From contig NZ_MAOC01000084.1 of NCBI RefSeq assembly GCF_001884135.1, positions 62,001 through 126,000 of the forward strand: a stretch of 64,000 bases of DNA, read 5' to 3'. The translations under genes were made by a program, and so were the position numbers. Positions 39,160 through 48,155 of this stretch are shown one piece after another (within the stretch, counting starts at the first letter, position 1; every line of letters starts with the position of its first letter). The notes below the pieces were generated by a model, which had not been told where the DNA came from, did no database searches, and saw only the letters and a program-made list of their open reading frames with translations. The stretch is from Bacillus nitratireducens (GTDB lineage Bacteria; Bacillota; Bacilli; Bacillales; Bacillaceae_G).

Positions 39160-41793
39160 TTGGAAAAAAAAGTCGTATTAGTAGATGGTAATAATATCGC
39201 GTATCGTGCTTTCTTTGCACTACCGCTTTTAAATAACGACAAAGGTATACATACGAACGCAATTTATGGTTTTACAATGATGTTAATGAGGATACTAGAG
39301 GAAGAAAAACCGACGCATATGCTTGTGGCGTTTGATGCGGGGAAAACAACATTCCGTCATAAAACGTATAGTGATTACAAGGGAGGACGTCAAAAGACTC
39401 CACCTGAGTTATCAGAGCAATTCCCGTTTATTCGTGAGATGCTTGATGCATTTAATGTTCCGCGCTATGAATTAGAAAACTATGAAGCGGATGACATTAT
39501 GGGAACGCTAGCGAAGGAAGCGAGTGAGCAAGGGGCTTATGTAAAAGTTATTTCAGGAGATAAAGACTTACTTCAACTTGTTTCTGATAATACACTTGTA
39601 TGTATTCCACGCAAAGGGATTACAGAAGTAGATGAATATACGAAAGAAGCTTTATTTGAGAAATATAGCTTATCACCAAAGCAAATTATCGATATGAAAG
39701 GTTTAATGGGAGACCAATCGGATAACATTCCAGGTGTACCAGGTGTTGGTGAGAAGACAGCCATTAAATTATTAACGCAATTTGAAACGGTTGAAGCAGT
39801 GTATGAAAACTTAGATCAAGTGAGCGGAAAGAAATTAAAAGAAAAGTTAGAAGCAAATAAAGAACAAGCACTTATGAGTAAAGAACTTGCGACGATTATT
39901 ACAGACGCACCAATTACTGTGCATGTAGATGATATGGCATATAAAGGGTATGAACCAAGTGATGTTATTCCGATGTTTGAGAATTTAGGATTTACATCTC
40001 TTTTAAATAAGCTAGGTGTTACGCCTGAAGAAACAGCTCCAGCTGAGTTAGATGATATTACATTTGATATTGTGGAAGAAGTTACAGAAGAAATGCTTCA
40101 GCAAGATAGTGCGCTTATTGTAGAAGTGCAAGAAGATAACTATCATAAAGCGGATATTCAAGGTTTTGGTATTCAAAATGAAAATGGTTGTTACTTTATT
40201 TCGGCAGACATTGCCCTTAAATCAGATGCTTTCAAAGCATGGCTTGCAAATGCAGAAATGAGAAAGCATACATTTGATGCGAAGCGAGCTATCGTTGCTC
40301 TCAAGTGGAAAGGTGTAGATATTCAAGGGATTGATTTTGATTTATTAATTGCTGCTTATTTACTGGATCCAGCTGATACAGATAAAGATTTTCGTGCTGT
40401 AGCAAAAATGAAAGAAACACATGCCGTGAAATCTGATGAAGAAGTTTACGGAAAAGGTGCGAAGCGTGCAGTTCCAGAGTTAGATGTAGTAGCGGAGCAT
40501 GTAGCTCGTAAAGTGCATGTATTATATGATGTAAAGCAAACATTCATTGAAGAGTTAAAAAAGAACGAGCAATATGAATTGTTTACAGAGTTAGAATTAC
40601 CACTTGCGCGTGTATTAGCTGATATGGAAGTAAAAGGTGTAAAAGTTGATACGGAGCGTCTTCGTAATATGGGAGAAGAACTTGCAGGTAGACTAAAGGA
40701 AATGGAACAGGAAATTTATAAGCTTGCGGGAACGGAATTTAATATTAATTCACCGAAGCAACTTGGGGTTATTCTGTTTGAGAACTTAAACTTACCAGTT
40801 ATTAAAAAGACGAAAACAGGCTATTCTACGTCGGCGGATGTATTAGATAAACTTATGGATCATCATGAAATTATTCCAAATATTTTACATTATCGTCAAT
40901 TAGGAAAGCTAAATTCAACTTACATTGAAGGTTTATTGAAAGTTGTACATGAAGATTCATCTAAAATCCATACTCGTTTCAATCAAGTGTTAACGCAAAC
41001 AGGTCGATTAAGTTCAACAGATCCGAACTTACAAAATATCCCGATTCGATTAGAAGAAGGAAGAAAGATTCGTCAGGCATTCGTTCCATCAGAAGAAGGA
41101 TGGATCATGTACGCGGCGGATTATTCACAAATCGAACTTCGTGTGCTTGCTCATATTGCAAATGATCCAGGGTTAGTTGAAGCATTCCAACATGACATGG
41201 ATATTCATACGAAAACAGCTATGGATGTATTTGGTGTTGGGAAAGATGAAGTAACATCTAACATGAGACGACAAGCAAAAGCTGTTAACTTCGGAATTGT
41301 GTATGGCATTAGTGATTATGGTCTTTCGCAAAACTTAGGAATTACAAGAAAAGCAGCAGCGGAATTTATTGAAAAGTATTTAGAAAGTTTCCCTGGTGTA
41401 CAAGAATACATGGATGAAATCGTAAAAGATGCGAAACAAAAAGGATATGTGGTTACATTATTAAATCGTCGCCGTTATATTCCGGAAATTACGAGTCGTA
41501 ATTTCAATTTACGTAGCTTTGCTGAACGTACAGCTATGAATACACCAATTCAAGGTAGTGCGGCTGATATTATTAAAAAAGCGATGATTATTATGGCAGA
41601 TCGTCTAGAAGAAGAAGGATTACAAGCACGTCTTCTTCTGCAAGTACACGATGAATTGATATTTGAAGCACCAAAAGAAGAAATTGAAAAATTAGAGAAG
41701 CTTGTACCTGAAGTAATGGAGCATGCAATTGAACTAGCCGTTCCATTGAAAGTTGATTATTCTTACGGTCCAACTTGGTACGACGCGAAATAA
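39160..41793 (+). CDS. polA: DNA polymerase I
   Basis: 877 residues: the N-terminal 5'-3' exonuclease (about 1-290; YEADDIMGTLA, GDKDLLQLVSD, GLMGDQSDNIPGVPGVGEKT), an exonuclease-like middle domain without the usual DxE catalytic residues (ALIVEVQEDNYH instead), and the polymerase with YAADYSQIELRVLAHI and LLQVHDELIFEAP. Repairs gaps and removes RNA primers. The start is TTG 39160 behind GGGGAGG, giving the length seen in bacilli. Operon with mutM, 12 bases downstream. Confidence 0.97.
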   Translation: MEKKVVLVDGNNIAYRAFFALPLLNNDKGIHTNAIYGFTMMLMRILEEEKPTHMLVAFDAGKTTFRHKTYSDYKGGRQKTPPELSEQFPFIREMLDAFNVPRYELENYEADDIMGTLAKEASEQGAYVKVISGDKDLLQLVSDNTLVCIPRKGITEVDEYTKEALFEKYSLSPKQIIDMKGLMGDQSDNIPGVPGVGEKTAIKLLTQFETVEAVYENLDQVSGKKLKEKLEANKEQALMSKELATIITDAPITVHVDDMAYKGYEPSDVIPMFENLGFTSLLNKLGVTPEETAPAELDDITFDIVEEVTEEMLQQDSALIVEVQEDNYHKADIQGFGIQNENGCYFISADIALKSDAFKAWLANAEMRKHTFDAKRAIVALKWKGVDIQGIDFDLLIAAYLLDPADTDKDFRAVAKMKETHAVKSDEEVYGKGAKRAVPELDVVAEHVARKVHVLYDVKQTFIEELKKNEQYELFTELELPLARVLADMEVKGVKVDTERLRNMGEELAGRLKEMEQEIYKLAGTEFNINSPKQLGVILFENLNLPVIKKTKTGYSTSADVLDKLMDHHEIIPNILHYRQLGKLNSTYIEGLLKVVHEDSSKIHTRFNQVLTQTGRLSSTDPNLQNIPIRLEEGRKIRQAFVPSEEGWIMYAADYSQIELRVLAHIANDPGLVEAFQHDMDIHTKTAMDVFGVGKDEVTSNMRRQAKAVNFGIVYGISDYGLSQNLGITRKAAAEFIEKYLESFPGVQEYMDEIVKDAKQKGYVVTLLNRRRYIPEITSRNFNLRSFAERTAMNTPIQGSAADIIKKAMIIMADRLEEEGLQARLLLQVHDELIFEAPKEEIEKLEKLVPEVMEHAIELAVPLKVDYSYGPTWYDAK

Positions 41794-41805
41794 GGACGTG
41801 ATGAA

Positions 41806-42636
41806 ATGCCAGAATTACCAGAGGTTGAAAACGTTAGACGGACGCTTGAAAATCTTGTAACAGGAAAAACGATTGAAGATGTCGTTATTACTTATCCAAA
41901 AATAGTAAAACGACCGGATGATGCAGAAATCTTTAAAGAAATGCTAAGAGGCGAGACGATTGAAAATATAAAGCGAAGAGGAAAGTTTTTGCTTTTATAT
42001 GTAACGAATTATGTCATTGTTTCACATTTGCGTATGGAAGGTAAGTTTTTACTTCATCAAGAGGATGAGCCAATTGATAAACATACGCACGTCCGTTTCT
42101 TATTTACAGATGGAACTGAATTACATTATAAAGATGTGAGAAAGTTTGGTACGATGCATCTCTTTAAGAAAGGTGAAGAGTTGAATCAAATGCCTCTTGC
42201 TGACTTAGGCCCGGAGCCATTTGATGCTGAATTGACACCGCAGTATTTACAAGAAAGATTGCAAAAAACAAATCGTAAAATAAAAGTTGTATTATTAGAT
42301 CAGCGTCTTTTAGTGGGACTTGGAAATATATATGTAGATGAAGTGTTATTCCGTTCTCAAATTCACCCAGAACGAGAAGCAGCGTCTTTAACAGAAGAAG
42401 AAATAGAAAGAGTGTACGAAGCAATTGTTACAACGCTAGGCGAAGCAGTAAAGCGAGGCGGCAGTACAATTAGAACGTATATCAATTCACAAGGGCAAAT
42501 TGGTTCATTCCAAGAACTTCTAAATGTATACGGAAAAAAAGGAGAACCATGTGTGACTTGTGGTACGATCTTAGAAAAAACAGTTGTTGGCGGCCGGGGA
42601 ACACATTACTGCCCAATTTGTCAGCCTAGAATATAG
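41806..42636 (+). CDS. mutM: Formamidopyrimidine-DNA glycosylase (Fpg)
   Basis: 276 residues. Excises 8-oxoguanine and ring-opened purines. The N-terminal catalytic PELPEVENVRR (Pro2, Glu3), Lys in RGKFLLL, the helix-two-turn-helix (LGNIYVDEVLFRS) and the C-terminal zinc finger CVTCGTILEKTVV... HYCPIC are all intact. GGACGTG precedes ATG 41806. Lies between polA and ytaF, as usual in bacilli. Confidence 0.97.
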   Translation: MPELPEVENVRRTLENLVTGKTIEDVVITYPKIVKRPDDAEIFKEMLRGETIENIKRRGKFLLLYVTNYVIVSHLRMEGKFLLHQEDEPIDKHTHVRFLFTDGTELHYKDVRKFGTMHLFKKGEELNQMPLADLGPEPFDAELTPQYLQERLQKTNRKIKVVLLDQRLLVGLGNIYVDEVLFRSQIHPEREAASLTEEEIERVYEAIVTTLGEAVKRGGSTIRTYINSQGQIGSFQELLNVYGKKGEPCVTCGTILEKTVVGGRGTHYCPICQPRI

Positions 42637-42708
42637 AAAAGAGATAACATCGGATAGGCATTTGTCATATACATACAGCAGAGCTATGTATAAGGGAGGA
42701 GCTTACCG

Positions 42709-43341
42709 ATGTACCTTTATTTATCTCTTATTTTATTAGCTTTTACATTAAGCTTAGATAGCTGTAGTGTAGGGCTAACATACGGATTAAGGAGTGTAAG
42801 AATTCCACTAAGATCAATTATAATTATCGGGATCTGTTCAGCGGCTGTCATGCTCGTTTCCATGGGAATTGGACATATGATCGCGAAAATATTTTCACCT
42901 GTTATCGCAACGCGTATCGGTGGGCTTGTTCTTATTGGAATCGGGATTTGGGTATTATATCAATTTTTTCGGAGTGATAAAAAAGAAGAACCGAAGCAAG
43001 AGGAGAAGGTTTGGAAATTAGAAATTGCTTCTCTAGGGCTAGTGATTCAAATTTTGAGGAAACCGACTGTTGCGGATTTTGATAAATCAGGAACTATATC
43101 TGCAGGTGAAGCGCTACTTCTCGGTATTGCTCTTTCTGTCGATTCGTTTGGTGCTGGAATTGGTGCATCCTTATTAGGTTATGCACCTGCTATGATGGCG
43201 ATATTAGTCGCGGTTATGAGTTCTTTATTTTTATTTATTGGAATGAAGCTTGGTACGGTTTTATCGAATATGAAGTGGTTACAAAAATTTACATTCCTGC
43301 CTGGGGTATTACTCATTATTATTGGAATTTGGAAAATGTAA
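42709..43341 (+). CDS. ytaF: Sporulation membrane protein YtaF, MntP-like
   Basis: 210 residues, six helices in two similar halves, each with an SLDS/SVDS motif (TLSLDSCSVGLTYGLR at 12-28, ALSVDSFGAGIGAS near 143), as in MntP-type manganese exporters. The central loop is charged. YtaF is linked to sporulation in B. subtilis. AAGGGAGG precedes ATG 42709. Confidence 0.9.
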   Translation: MYLYLSLILLAFTLSLDSCSVGLTYGLRSVRIPLRSIIIIGICSAAVMLVSMGIGHMIAKIFSPVIATRIGGLVLIGIGIWVLYQFFRSDKKEEPKQEEKVWKLEIASLGLVIQILRKPTVADFDKSGTISAGEALLLGIALSVDSFGAGIGASLLGYAPAMMAILVAVMSSLFLFIGMKLGTVLSNMKWLQKFTFLPGVLLIIIGIWKM

Positions 43342-43392
43342 GTATGGGCGTGGAACATTAGTTTCGCGCCTTTTATTATGAGGAGGATTATT

Positions 43393-43995
43393 ATGACAGT
43401 AGTAATTGGATTAACGGGAGGCATTGCAAGCGGAAAAAGTACGGTATCAGAAATGTTTCGTGAACTAAATATACCAGTTATTGATGCTGATATTATTGCA
43501 CGAGAAGTTGTAGAACGAGGAAAGCCAGCATATAACAAAATTGTAGAGGTATTTGGAACGGAAGTGTTACAAGAAGATGGGGAGCTTGATCGACCTAAAT
43601 TAGGAAGTGTTGTTTTTTATAATGAAGAAAAACGATTGCAGTTAAACAAAATTGTACATCCTGCGGTACGTGAAGAAATGAATGCACAAAAGGAGATGTA
43701 CATAAAAGAAGGTATGCAAGCGGTTGTGTTAGATATCCCTCTTTTGTTTGAAAGTAAATTAACAAATCTCGTTGATCGTATTTTAGTTGTAGCAGTTATG
43801 CCGAGTACGCAATTAGAACGTTTAATGAAACGGAATAATTTTTCAGAAGAAGAAGCAACGGCACGTATTCAATCTCAAATGCCATTAGAAGAAAAAGTAA
43901 AGCGTGCAGATGAAGTGATAAATAATGACGGCACAATTATGGGAACGAAAACACAATTACAGGTAATTTTGAAGAAGTGGAACATTATTAACTAA
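43393..43995 (+). CDS. coaE: Dephospho-CoA kinase
   Basis: 200 residues. Last step of coenzyme A synthesis. The P-loop [12 protein letters not shown] is at the N-terminus, followed by [18 protein letters not shown] and DIPLLFES. The start is ATG 43393 with GAGGAGG upstream. Between ytaF and gapB, the normal Bacillus order. Confidence 0.96.
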   Translation: MTVVIGLTGGIASGKSTVSEMFRELNIPVIDADIIAREVVERGKPAYNKIVEVFGTEVLQEDGELDRPKLGSVVFYNEEKRLQLNKIVHPAVREEMNAQKEMYIKEGMQAVVLDIPLLFESKLTNLVDRILVVAVMPSTQLERLMKRNNFSEEEATARIQSQMPLEEKVKRADEVINNDGTIMGTKTQLQVILKKWNIIN

Positions 43996-44040
43996 AAAAT
44001 TGTGAAATTAATGAAAATGCTTAGTGACATATCTCCTTTT

Positions 44041-44084
44041 TGTGTTATACTATTATTGGGATTGGAGATAAATAGTATAACGCA
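44041..44084 (+). promoter_or_regulatory. CcpN-like operators upstream of gapB
   Basis: TGTGTTATACT at 44041-44051 fits the CcpN consensus TRTGHYATAYW exactly. A second copy in reverse, 44074-44084 (TGCGTTATACT on the minus strand), has one mismatch. Together they form an inverted pair 21 bases before the gapB start. In B. subtilis CcpN represses gapB and pckA on glucose; the same is inferred here. Confidence 0.72.
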
Positions 44085-44104
44085 TTCAAGGGGGATAACA
44101 TATT

Positions 44105-45133
44105 ATGACTCGTGTGGCAATTAATGGATTTGGACGTATTGGGAGAATGGTATTTCGTCAAGCAATAAAAGAAAGCGCATTCGAAATTGTAGCAATCAAT
44201 GCAAGCTATCCATCAGAAACGTTAGCACATTTAATTAAATATGATACAGTTCATGGTAAGTTTGACGGAACAGTAGAAGCATTTGAGGATCACTTATTAG
44301 TTGATGGGAAAATGATTCGCCTTTTAAACAACCGCGATCCAAAGGAATTGCCTTGGACGGATTTAGGTGTTGAAGTTGTAATTGAAGCAACTGGTAAATT
44401 TAACTCGAAAGAAAAAGCAATTCTTCACGTTGAAGCTGGAGCGAAAAAAGTTATTTTAACAGCGCCTGGTAAAAATGAAGATGTAACAATTGTAGTTGGT
44501 GTGAACGAAGACCAATTAGATATTACAAAACATACTGTTATTTCAAATGCATCTTGTACAACAAACTGTTTAGCGCCTGTTGTAAAGGTGTTAGATGAGC
44601 AGTTCGGAATTGAAAACGGTTTAATGACGACTGTTCATGCTTATACAAATGACCAAAAAAATATTGATAACCCACATAAAGATTTAAGAAGAGCACGTGC
44701 TTGCGGACAATCAATTATTCCGACAACGACAGGTGCTGCGAAAGCGCTTGCAAAAGTTCTTCCGCACTTAAACGGCAAACTTCATGGTATGGCACTTCGT
44801 GTACCAACACCAAACGTGTCTCTTGTTGACCTAGTAGTAGACGTAAAACGTGATGTAACAGTTGAAGATATTAATGAAGCGTTCAAAACTGTTGCAAACG
44901 GTGCATTAAAAGGAATTGTAGAATTTAGTGAAGAGCCTTTAGTGTCTATCGATTTTAATACAAATACACACTCAGCTATTATTGATGGTTTGTCTACAAT
45001 GGTAATGGGTGATCGTAAAGTGAAAGTACTTGCTTGGTATGATAACGAGTGGGGCTACTCTCGTCGTGTTGTAGATCTTGTAACGTTAGTTGTTGATGAA
45101 TTAGCGAAACAAAAAAATGTGCAACATATTTAA
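44105..45133 (+). CDS. gapB: NADP-preferring glyceraldehyde-3-phosphate dehydrogenase
   Basis: 342 residues. Gluconeogenic GAPDH. The catalytic Cys is in SNASCTTNC near residue 154; the Rossmann start is INGFGRIGRMVFRQ, and the substrate loop TGAAKAL is present. Assigned to GapB rather than GapA by location between coaE and speD and by upstream CcpN-like sites. AAGGGGG precedes ATG 44105. Single gene with a terminator. Confidence 0.95.
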   Translation: MTRVAINGFGRIGRMVFRQAIKESAFEIVAINASYPSETLAHLIKYDTVHGKFDGTVEAFEDHLLVDGKMIRLLNNRDPKELPWTDLGVEVVIEATGKFNSKEKAILHVEAGAKKVILTAPGKNEDVTIVVGVNEDQLDITKHTVISNASCTTNCLAPVVKVLDEQFGIENGLMTTVHAYTNDQKNIDNPHKDLRRARACGQSIIPTTTGAAKALAKVLPHLNGKLHGMALRVPTPNVSLVDLVVDVKRDVTVEDINEAFKTVANGALKGIVEFSEEPLVSIDFNTNTHSAIIDGLSTMVMGDRKVKVLAWYDNEWGYSRRVVDLVTLVVDELAKQKNVQHI

Positions 45134-45143
45134 GTGAACGAGG

Positions 45144-45176
45144 GAGAGGGCAAGTGAAAATTTGCCCTCTCTTTTT
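45144..45176 (+). terminator. Terminator of gapB
   Basis: A 10-bp stem GAGAGGGCAA/TTGCCCTCTC followed by T5. Confidence 0.92.
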
Positions 45177-45326
45177 AATTTTTTCTGAAAAGGAAAAAAA
45201 TTATATGAGTATATTTTGGAAAGTGGACATACCACGAAACGTTGGGATTACTGTATTCGTGAATCATTAATTTTTTTTAGGGAAAAGTAAAGAGGAAAAT
45301 ATGACAGAAAATCGAAAAAACTGTTG

Positions 45327-45355
45327 TTGCAAAATGAAAATAAACAAAGTATACT
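45327..45355 (+). promoter_or_regulatory. Sigma-A-type promoter of speD
   Basis: TTGCAA at 45327-45332 and TATACT at 45350-45355 are exactly 17 bases apart. Transcription would start near 45362, giving a 150-base leader. Confidence 0.75.
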
Positions 45356-45361
45356 AACACT

Positions 45362-45511
45362 CGTAAACTTAAGAGCTGAGGTACGTAGTCACTACTTAAA
45401 GGGTTAGGACCTCTCTGGACTAACTTTCCCCCGTGGTAGTGGAGCAAGCCAAATTGCAAATTAGTTTTCAATTCGAACAGTTAGAATAAATTTACAAGGG
45501 GGAACTGTAGA
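45362..45511 (+). promoter_or_regulatory. Structured speD leader, candidate translational riboswitch
   Basis: Several complementary pairs: GTTAG/CTAAC (about 45404-45408 with 45420-45424) encloses a loop holding ACCTC (45409-45413), which can pair with upstream GAGGT (45378-45382) as a pseudoknot; CACTAC (about 45391) can pair with GTAGTG (about 45436). Most telling, TTCCCCC at 45426-45432 is complementary to the ribosome site GGGGGAA at 45498-45504. I cannot assign it to a known RNA class. Confidence 0.6.
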
Positions 45512-45904
45512 ATGGATACTATGGATACGATGGGTCGTCACGTGATCGCTGAACTTTGGGATTGCGATTTCGACAAGCTTAATGACATGCCGTATATTGA
45601 ACAATTATTTGTGGATGCAGCACTAAGAGCTGGTGCTGAAGTACGTGAGGTTGCTTTTCATAAATTTGCACCACAAGGTGTAAGTGGAGTAGTAATTATC
45701 TCGGAATCACATTTAACAATTCATAGCTTTCCGGAGCACGGTTACGCAAGTATTGATGTTTATACTTGTGGGGATCGTATTGATCCAAATGTTGCTGCAG
45801 AATATATTGCAGAAGGTTTAAACGCGAAAACGCGTGAGAGCATCGAGCTTCCTCGAGGCACTGGTAGCTTCGAGATTAAGCAGAGAGAAACAAAAGCTCT
45901 TTAA
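45512..45904 (+). CDS. speD: S-adenosylmethionine decarboxylase proenzyme
   Basis: 130 residues. Makes the aminopropyl donor for spermidine. The precursor cleaves itself at the ES bond in [15 protein letters not shown] (about residue 72-73), leaving a pyruvoyl serine; the conserved His and Cys (YTCGD) follow. ATG 45512 has AAGGGGG 9 bases upstream; an in-frame ATG at 45521 is an alternative. Single gene, with a structured leader and a terminator. Confidence 0.95.
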
Positions 45905-45930
45905 AAAAGAACATAATTGATTTAAAATGT

Positions 45931-45958
45931 AAAGAGGTGTATAATGCACCTCTTTTTT
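45931..45958 (+). terminator. Terminator of speD
   Basis: The stem AAAGAGGTG/CACCTCTTT is followed by a T run. Confidence 0.9.
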
Positions 45959-46100
45959 AGTTTATATAAAATAGGATCATGATATGTAATAACTTAGAGT
46001 GGTCAGTATATAAGAATGAGTTATATAATATTGTATATATATTTTCACATGTAGGTGAGTAGCGAAAAAATAAAGATTATATTGTAAAGGAGTGAATGAA

Positions 46101-46562
46101 TTGCGTTGTCCATCCTGTTTTCATAATGGCACAAGAGTGTTAGATTCGCGTCCGGTAGACGAGGGACGCTCTATTCGAAGAAGAAGAGAGTGTGAAAGTT
46201 GTTTAAGTCGCTTTACAACATTTGAAAGAGTAGAAGAATCACCTCTTATCGTTGTTAAAAAAGAAGGAACACGAGAAGAGTTTAATAAAGAGAAGATTTT
46301 ACGCGGTTTAATTAAAGCGTGTGAAAAAAGACCTGTATCTTTAAGGCAGTTAGAGGAAGTGACACAAAGTGTGGAGCGTGAACTTCGTAACTTAGGTATA
46401 TCGGAAGTGAAAAGTGATATGATTGGTGAAATTGTTATGGAAGAACTTCGTGATATTGATGATGTTGCTTACGTACGTTTTGCTTCTGTGTATCGTCAAT
46501 TTAAAGATTTAAATGTATTTATTGAAGAATTAAAAGATATACTGCAAAAAGAGAGAGAGTAG
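46101..46562 (+). CDS. nrdR: NrdR, transcriptional repressor of ribonucleotide reductases
   Basis: 153 residues. N-terminal zinc ribbon (CPSC...CESC, residues 3-34) and a C-terminal ATP-cone (about 49-139) that senses dATP/ATP. TTG 46101 is the start, as it yields the canonical MRCPSC start and has AAAGGAG 8 bases upstream; GTG 46092 is inside that site. First gene before dnaB and dnaI. Confidence 0.95.
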   Translation: MRCPSCFHNGTRVLDSRPVDEGRSIRRRRECESCLSRFTTFERVEESPLIVVKKEGTREEFNKEKILRGLIKACEKRPVSLRQLEEVTQSVERELRNLGISEVKSDMIGEIVMEELRDIDDVAYVRFASVYRQFKDLNVFIEELKDILQKERE

Positions 46563-46605
46563 AAGGTGTAGTATATTCTCTTTATATACTGTAAGTAAAT
46601 GAGAT

Positions 46606-46641
46606 AAGAGAGCTAGAAGCGGAAGCTAATAGCTCTTTTTC
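46606..46641 (+). terminator. Weak hairpin between nrdR and dnaB
   Basis: AGAGCT and AGCTCT pair around an imperfect loop, followed by T4. Confidence 0.5.
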
Positions 46642-46715
46642 GCTAAGGAATTATATAATAAAGATAGAACGAGTGAAATATAGGTTAGATTGGATGAGAG
46701 AAAGGAAAAGCAAGA

Positions 46716-48122
46716 ATGGAAAAACAGTCATGGATGGAGCTATTACCGATTGATCGTTATAAGGTAAGTGCGAAAGGGTTGTTACATAATTACGACCGAA
46801 AAGTTTTAACAATGTTGTATCAGCCATTAATAGGTAGTAGAGCTTTTAGCTTATACATGACGCTATGGGGAGAGTTAGAGCAAGATCGTGTATTTGGAAA
46901 AGAGAATACACATCACTCCCTTATGGTGACCATGCAAATGCAACTTCCTGAAATATATGAGGAACGAGTAAAGTTAGAGGCGATTGGGCTTTTAAATGTA
47001 TATATTAAAAAAGAAAAAGATATTCGAATGTTTATATATGAGTTGCAACCACCGTTATCTCCGAAGCAGTTTTTTGATGATATTGTTTTAAGTATCTTTT
47101 TATACAATCGATTGAGTCGGACAAAATATAACCAAGTAAAGCAATATTTCTTAGAAGAAGAATTTGATTTTGCTTCTTATGAAAATGTTACGCGCTCCTT
47201 CAACGATGTATTTGATTCATTTAACCCAGGTCAGTTTGAGCATGCGCAAGAAGAACTTCGTATCCCGAAAACGACAACTATGCCAAGTAACAAGAAAGGG
47301 GATGCTCCGAAAGTTTGGAATGATTTCTTTGATTTCTCTTTATTTGTGGAGGGATTATCAGCGCTTGTTCCTAAAAAGGCAATTACAGATCAAGTACGAG
47401 AATGTGTCATTACACTCGCTTATGTGTATGGTGTGGATGTGTTATCAATGCAAAATATCGTTCTTGGTACGGTGACAGAGGTGCAAACAATTGATATCGA
47501 AAGACTTCGAAAAGGAGCTCGTGATTGGTATCAATTTGAAAATGGTCAAACTTTACCTATATTAAGTGAAAGAGTGCAACCTCATGCCGCGCGTACGATG
47601 AAAGAGAAAGAGCCATCTACGCAAGAAGAAATGCTGATGAAGCAGTTAGAGGAAATATCGCCAAAACAACTATTGAAAGAAATTTCGGGCGGTGCAGAAG
47701 CAACGAAAGCAGACTTGCAAATTGTTGAGGATGTAATGATAAATCAAAAGTTAACGCCGGGGGTTGTGAATGTACTTATTTATTATGTTATGCTACGCTC
47801 AGATATGAAACTTGCGAAAACGTATGTTGAGAAGATTGCTGGACATTGGGCACGAAAAAAGGTCGGTACAGTAGCTGAAGCGATGGCGTTAGCGAAAGAA
47901 GAAAACCGTCAATATCAAGAGTGGGCTGAGACGAAGAAAAAAGGTCGTACGGCGAAGAAAACAGTGCGAAGAGAAATGGTACCAGATTGGCTTAAAGAAG
48001 AGCCGAAAGAAGAAGTGAAAGAAACTGTGAAAACGGACGTGAGTGTTGAGAAAAATACAAGTTCGTTAGAAGATGAACGGAAGCGATTAGAAGAAGTGTT
48101 GAAAAAATATAAGCGTGATTAA
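46716..48122 (+). CDS. dnaB: Replication initiation membrane attachment protein DnaB
   Basis: 468 residues. Firmicute primosome protein that helps load the replicative helicase together with DnaD and DnaI. An N-terminal winged-helix domain (1-180), a middle helical DDBH domain (about 300-390, with GVVNVLIYYVMLRSDMKL) and a charged coiled tail are visible. AAAGGAAAAG lies before ATG 46716. 33 bases before dnaI. Confidence 0.93.
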   Translation: MEKQSWMELLPIDRYKVSAKGLLHNYDRKVLTMLYQPLIGSRAFSLYMTLWGELEQDRVFGKENTHHSLMVTMQMQLPEIYEERVKLEAIGLLNVYIKKEKDIRMFIYELQPPLSPKQFFDDIVLSIFLYNRLSRTKYNQVKQYFLEEEFDFASYENVTRSFNDVFDSFNPGQFEHAQEELRIPKTTTMPSNKKGDAPKVWNDFFDFSLFVEGLSALVPKKAITDQVRECVITLAYVYGVDVLSMQNIVLGTVTEVQTIDIERLRKGARDWYQFENGQTLPILSERVQPHAARTMKEKEPSTQEEMLMKQLEEISPKQLLKEISGGAEATKADLQIVEDVMINQKLTPGVVNVLIYYVMLRSDMKLAKTYVEKIAGHWARKKVGTVAEAMALAKEENRQYQEWAETKKKGRTAKKTVRREMVPDWLKEEPKEEVKETVKTDVSVEKNTSSLEDERKRLEEVLKKYKRD

Positions 48123-48155
48123 TAAAAGAGAATGAACGCTCTTTGAGGTGAGGAA

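Noticed and set aside
45277-45471. Minus-strand open frame opposite the speD leader
   Set aside because: The bases are better explained by the promoter and structured leader of speD; no ribosome site.
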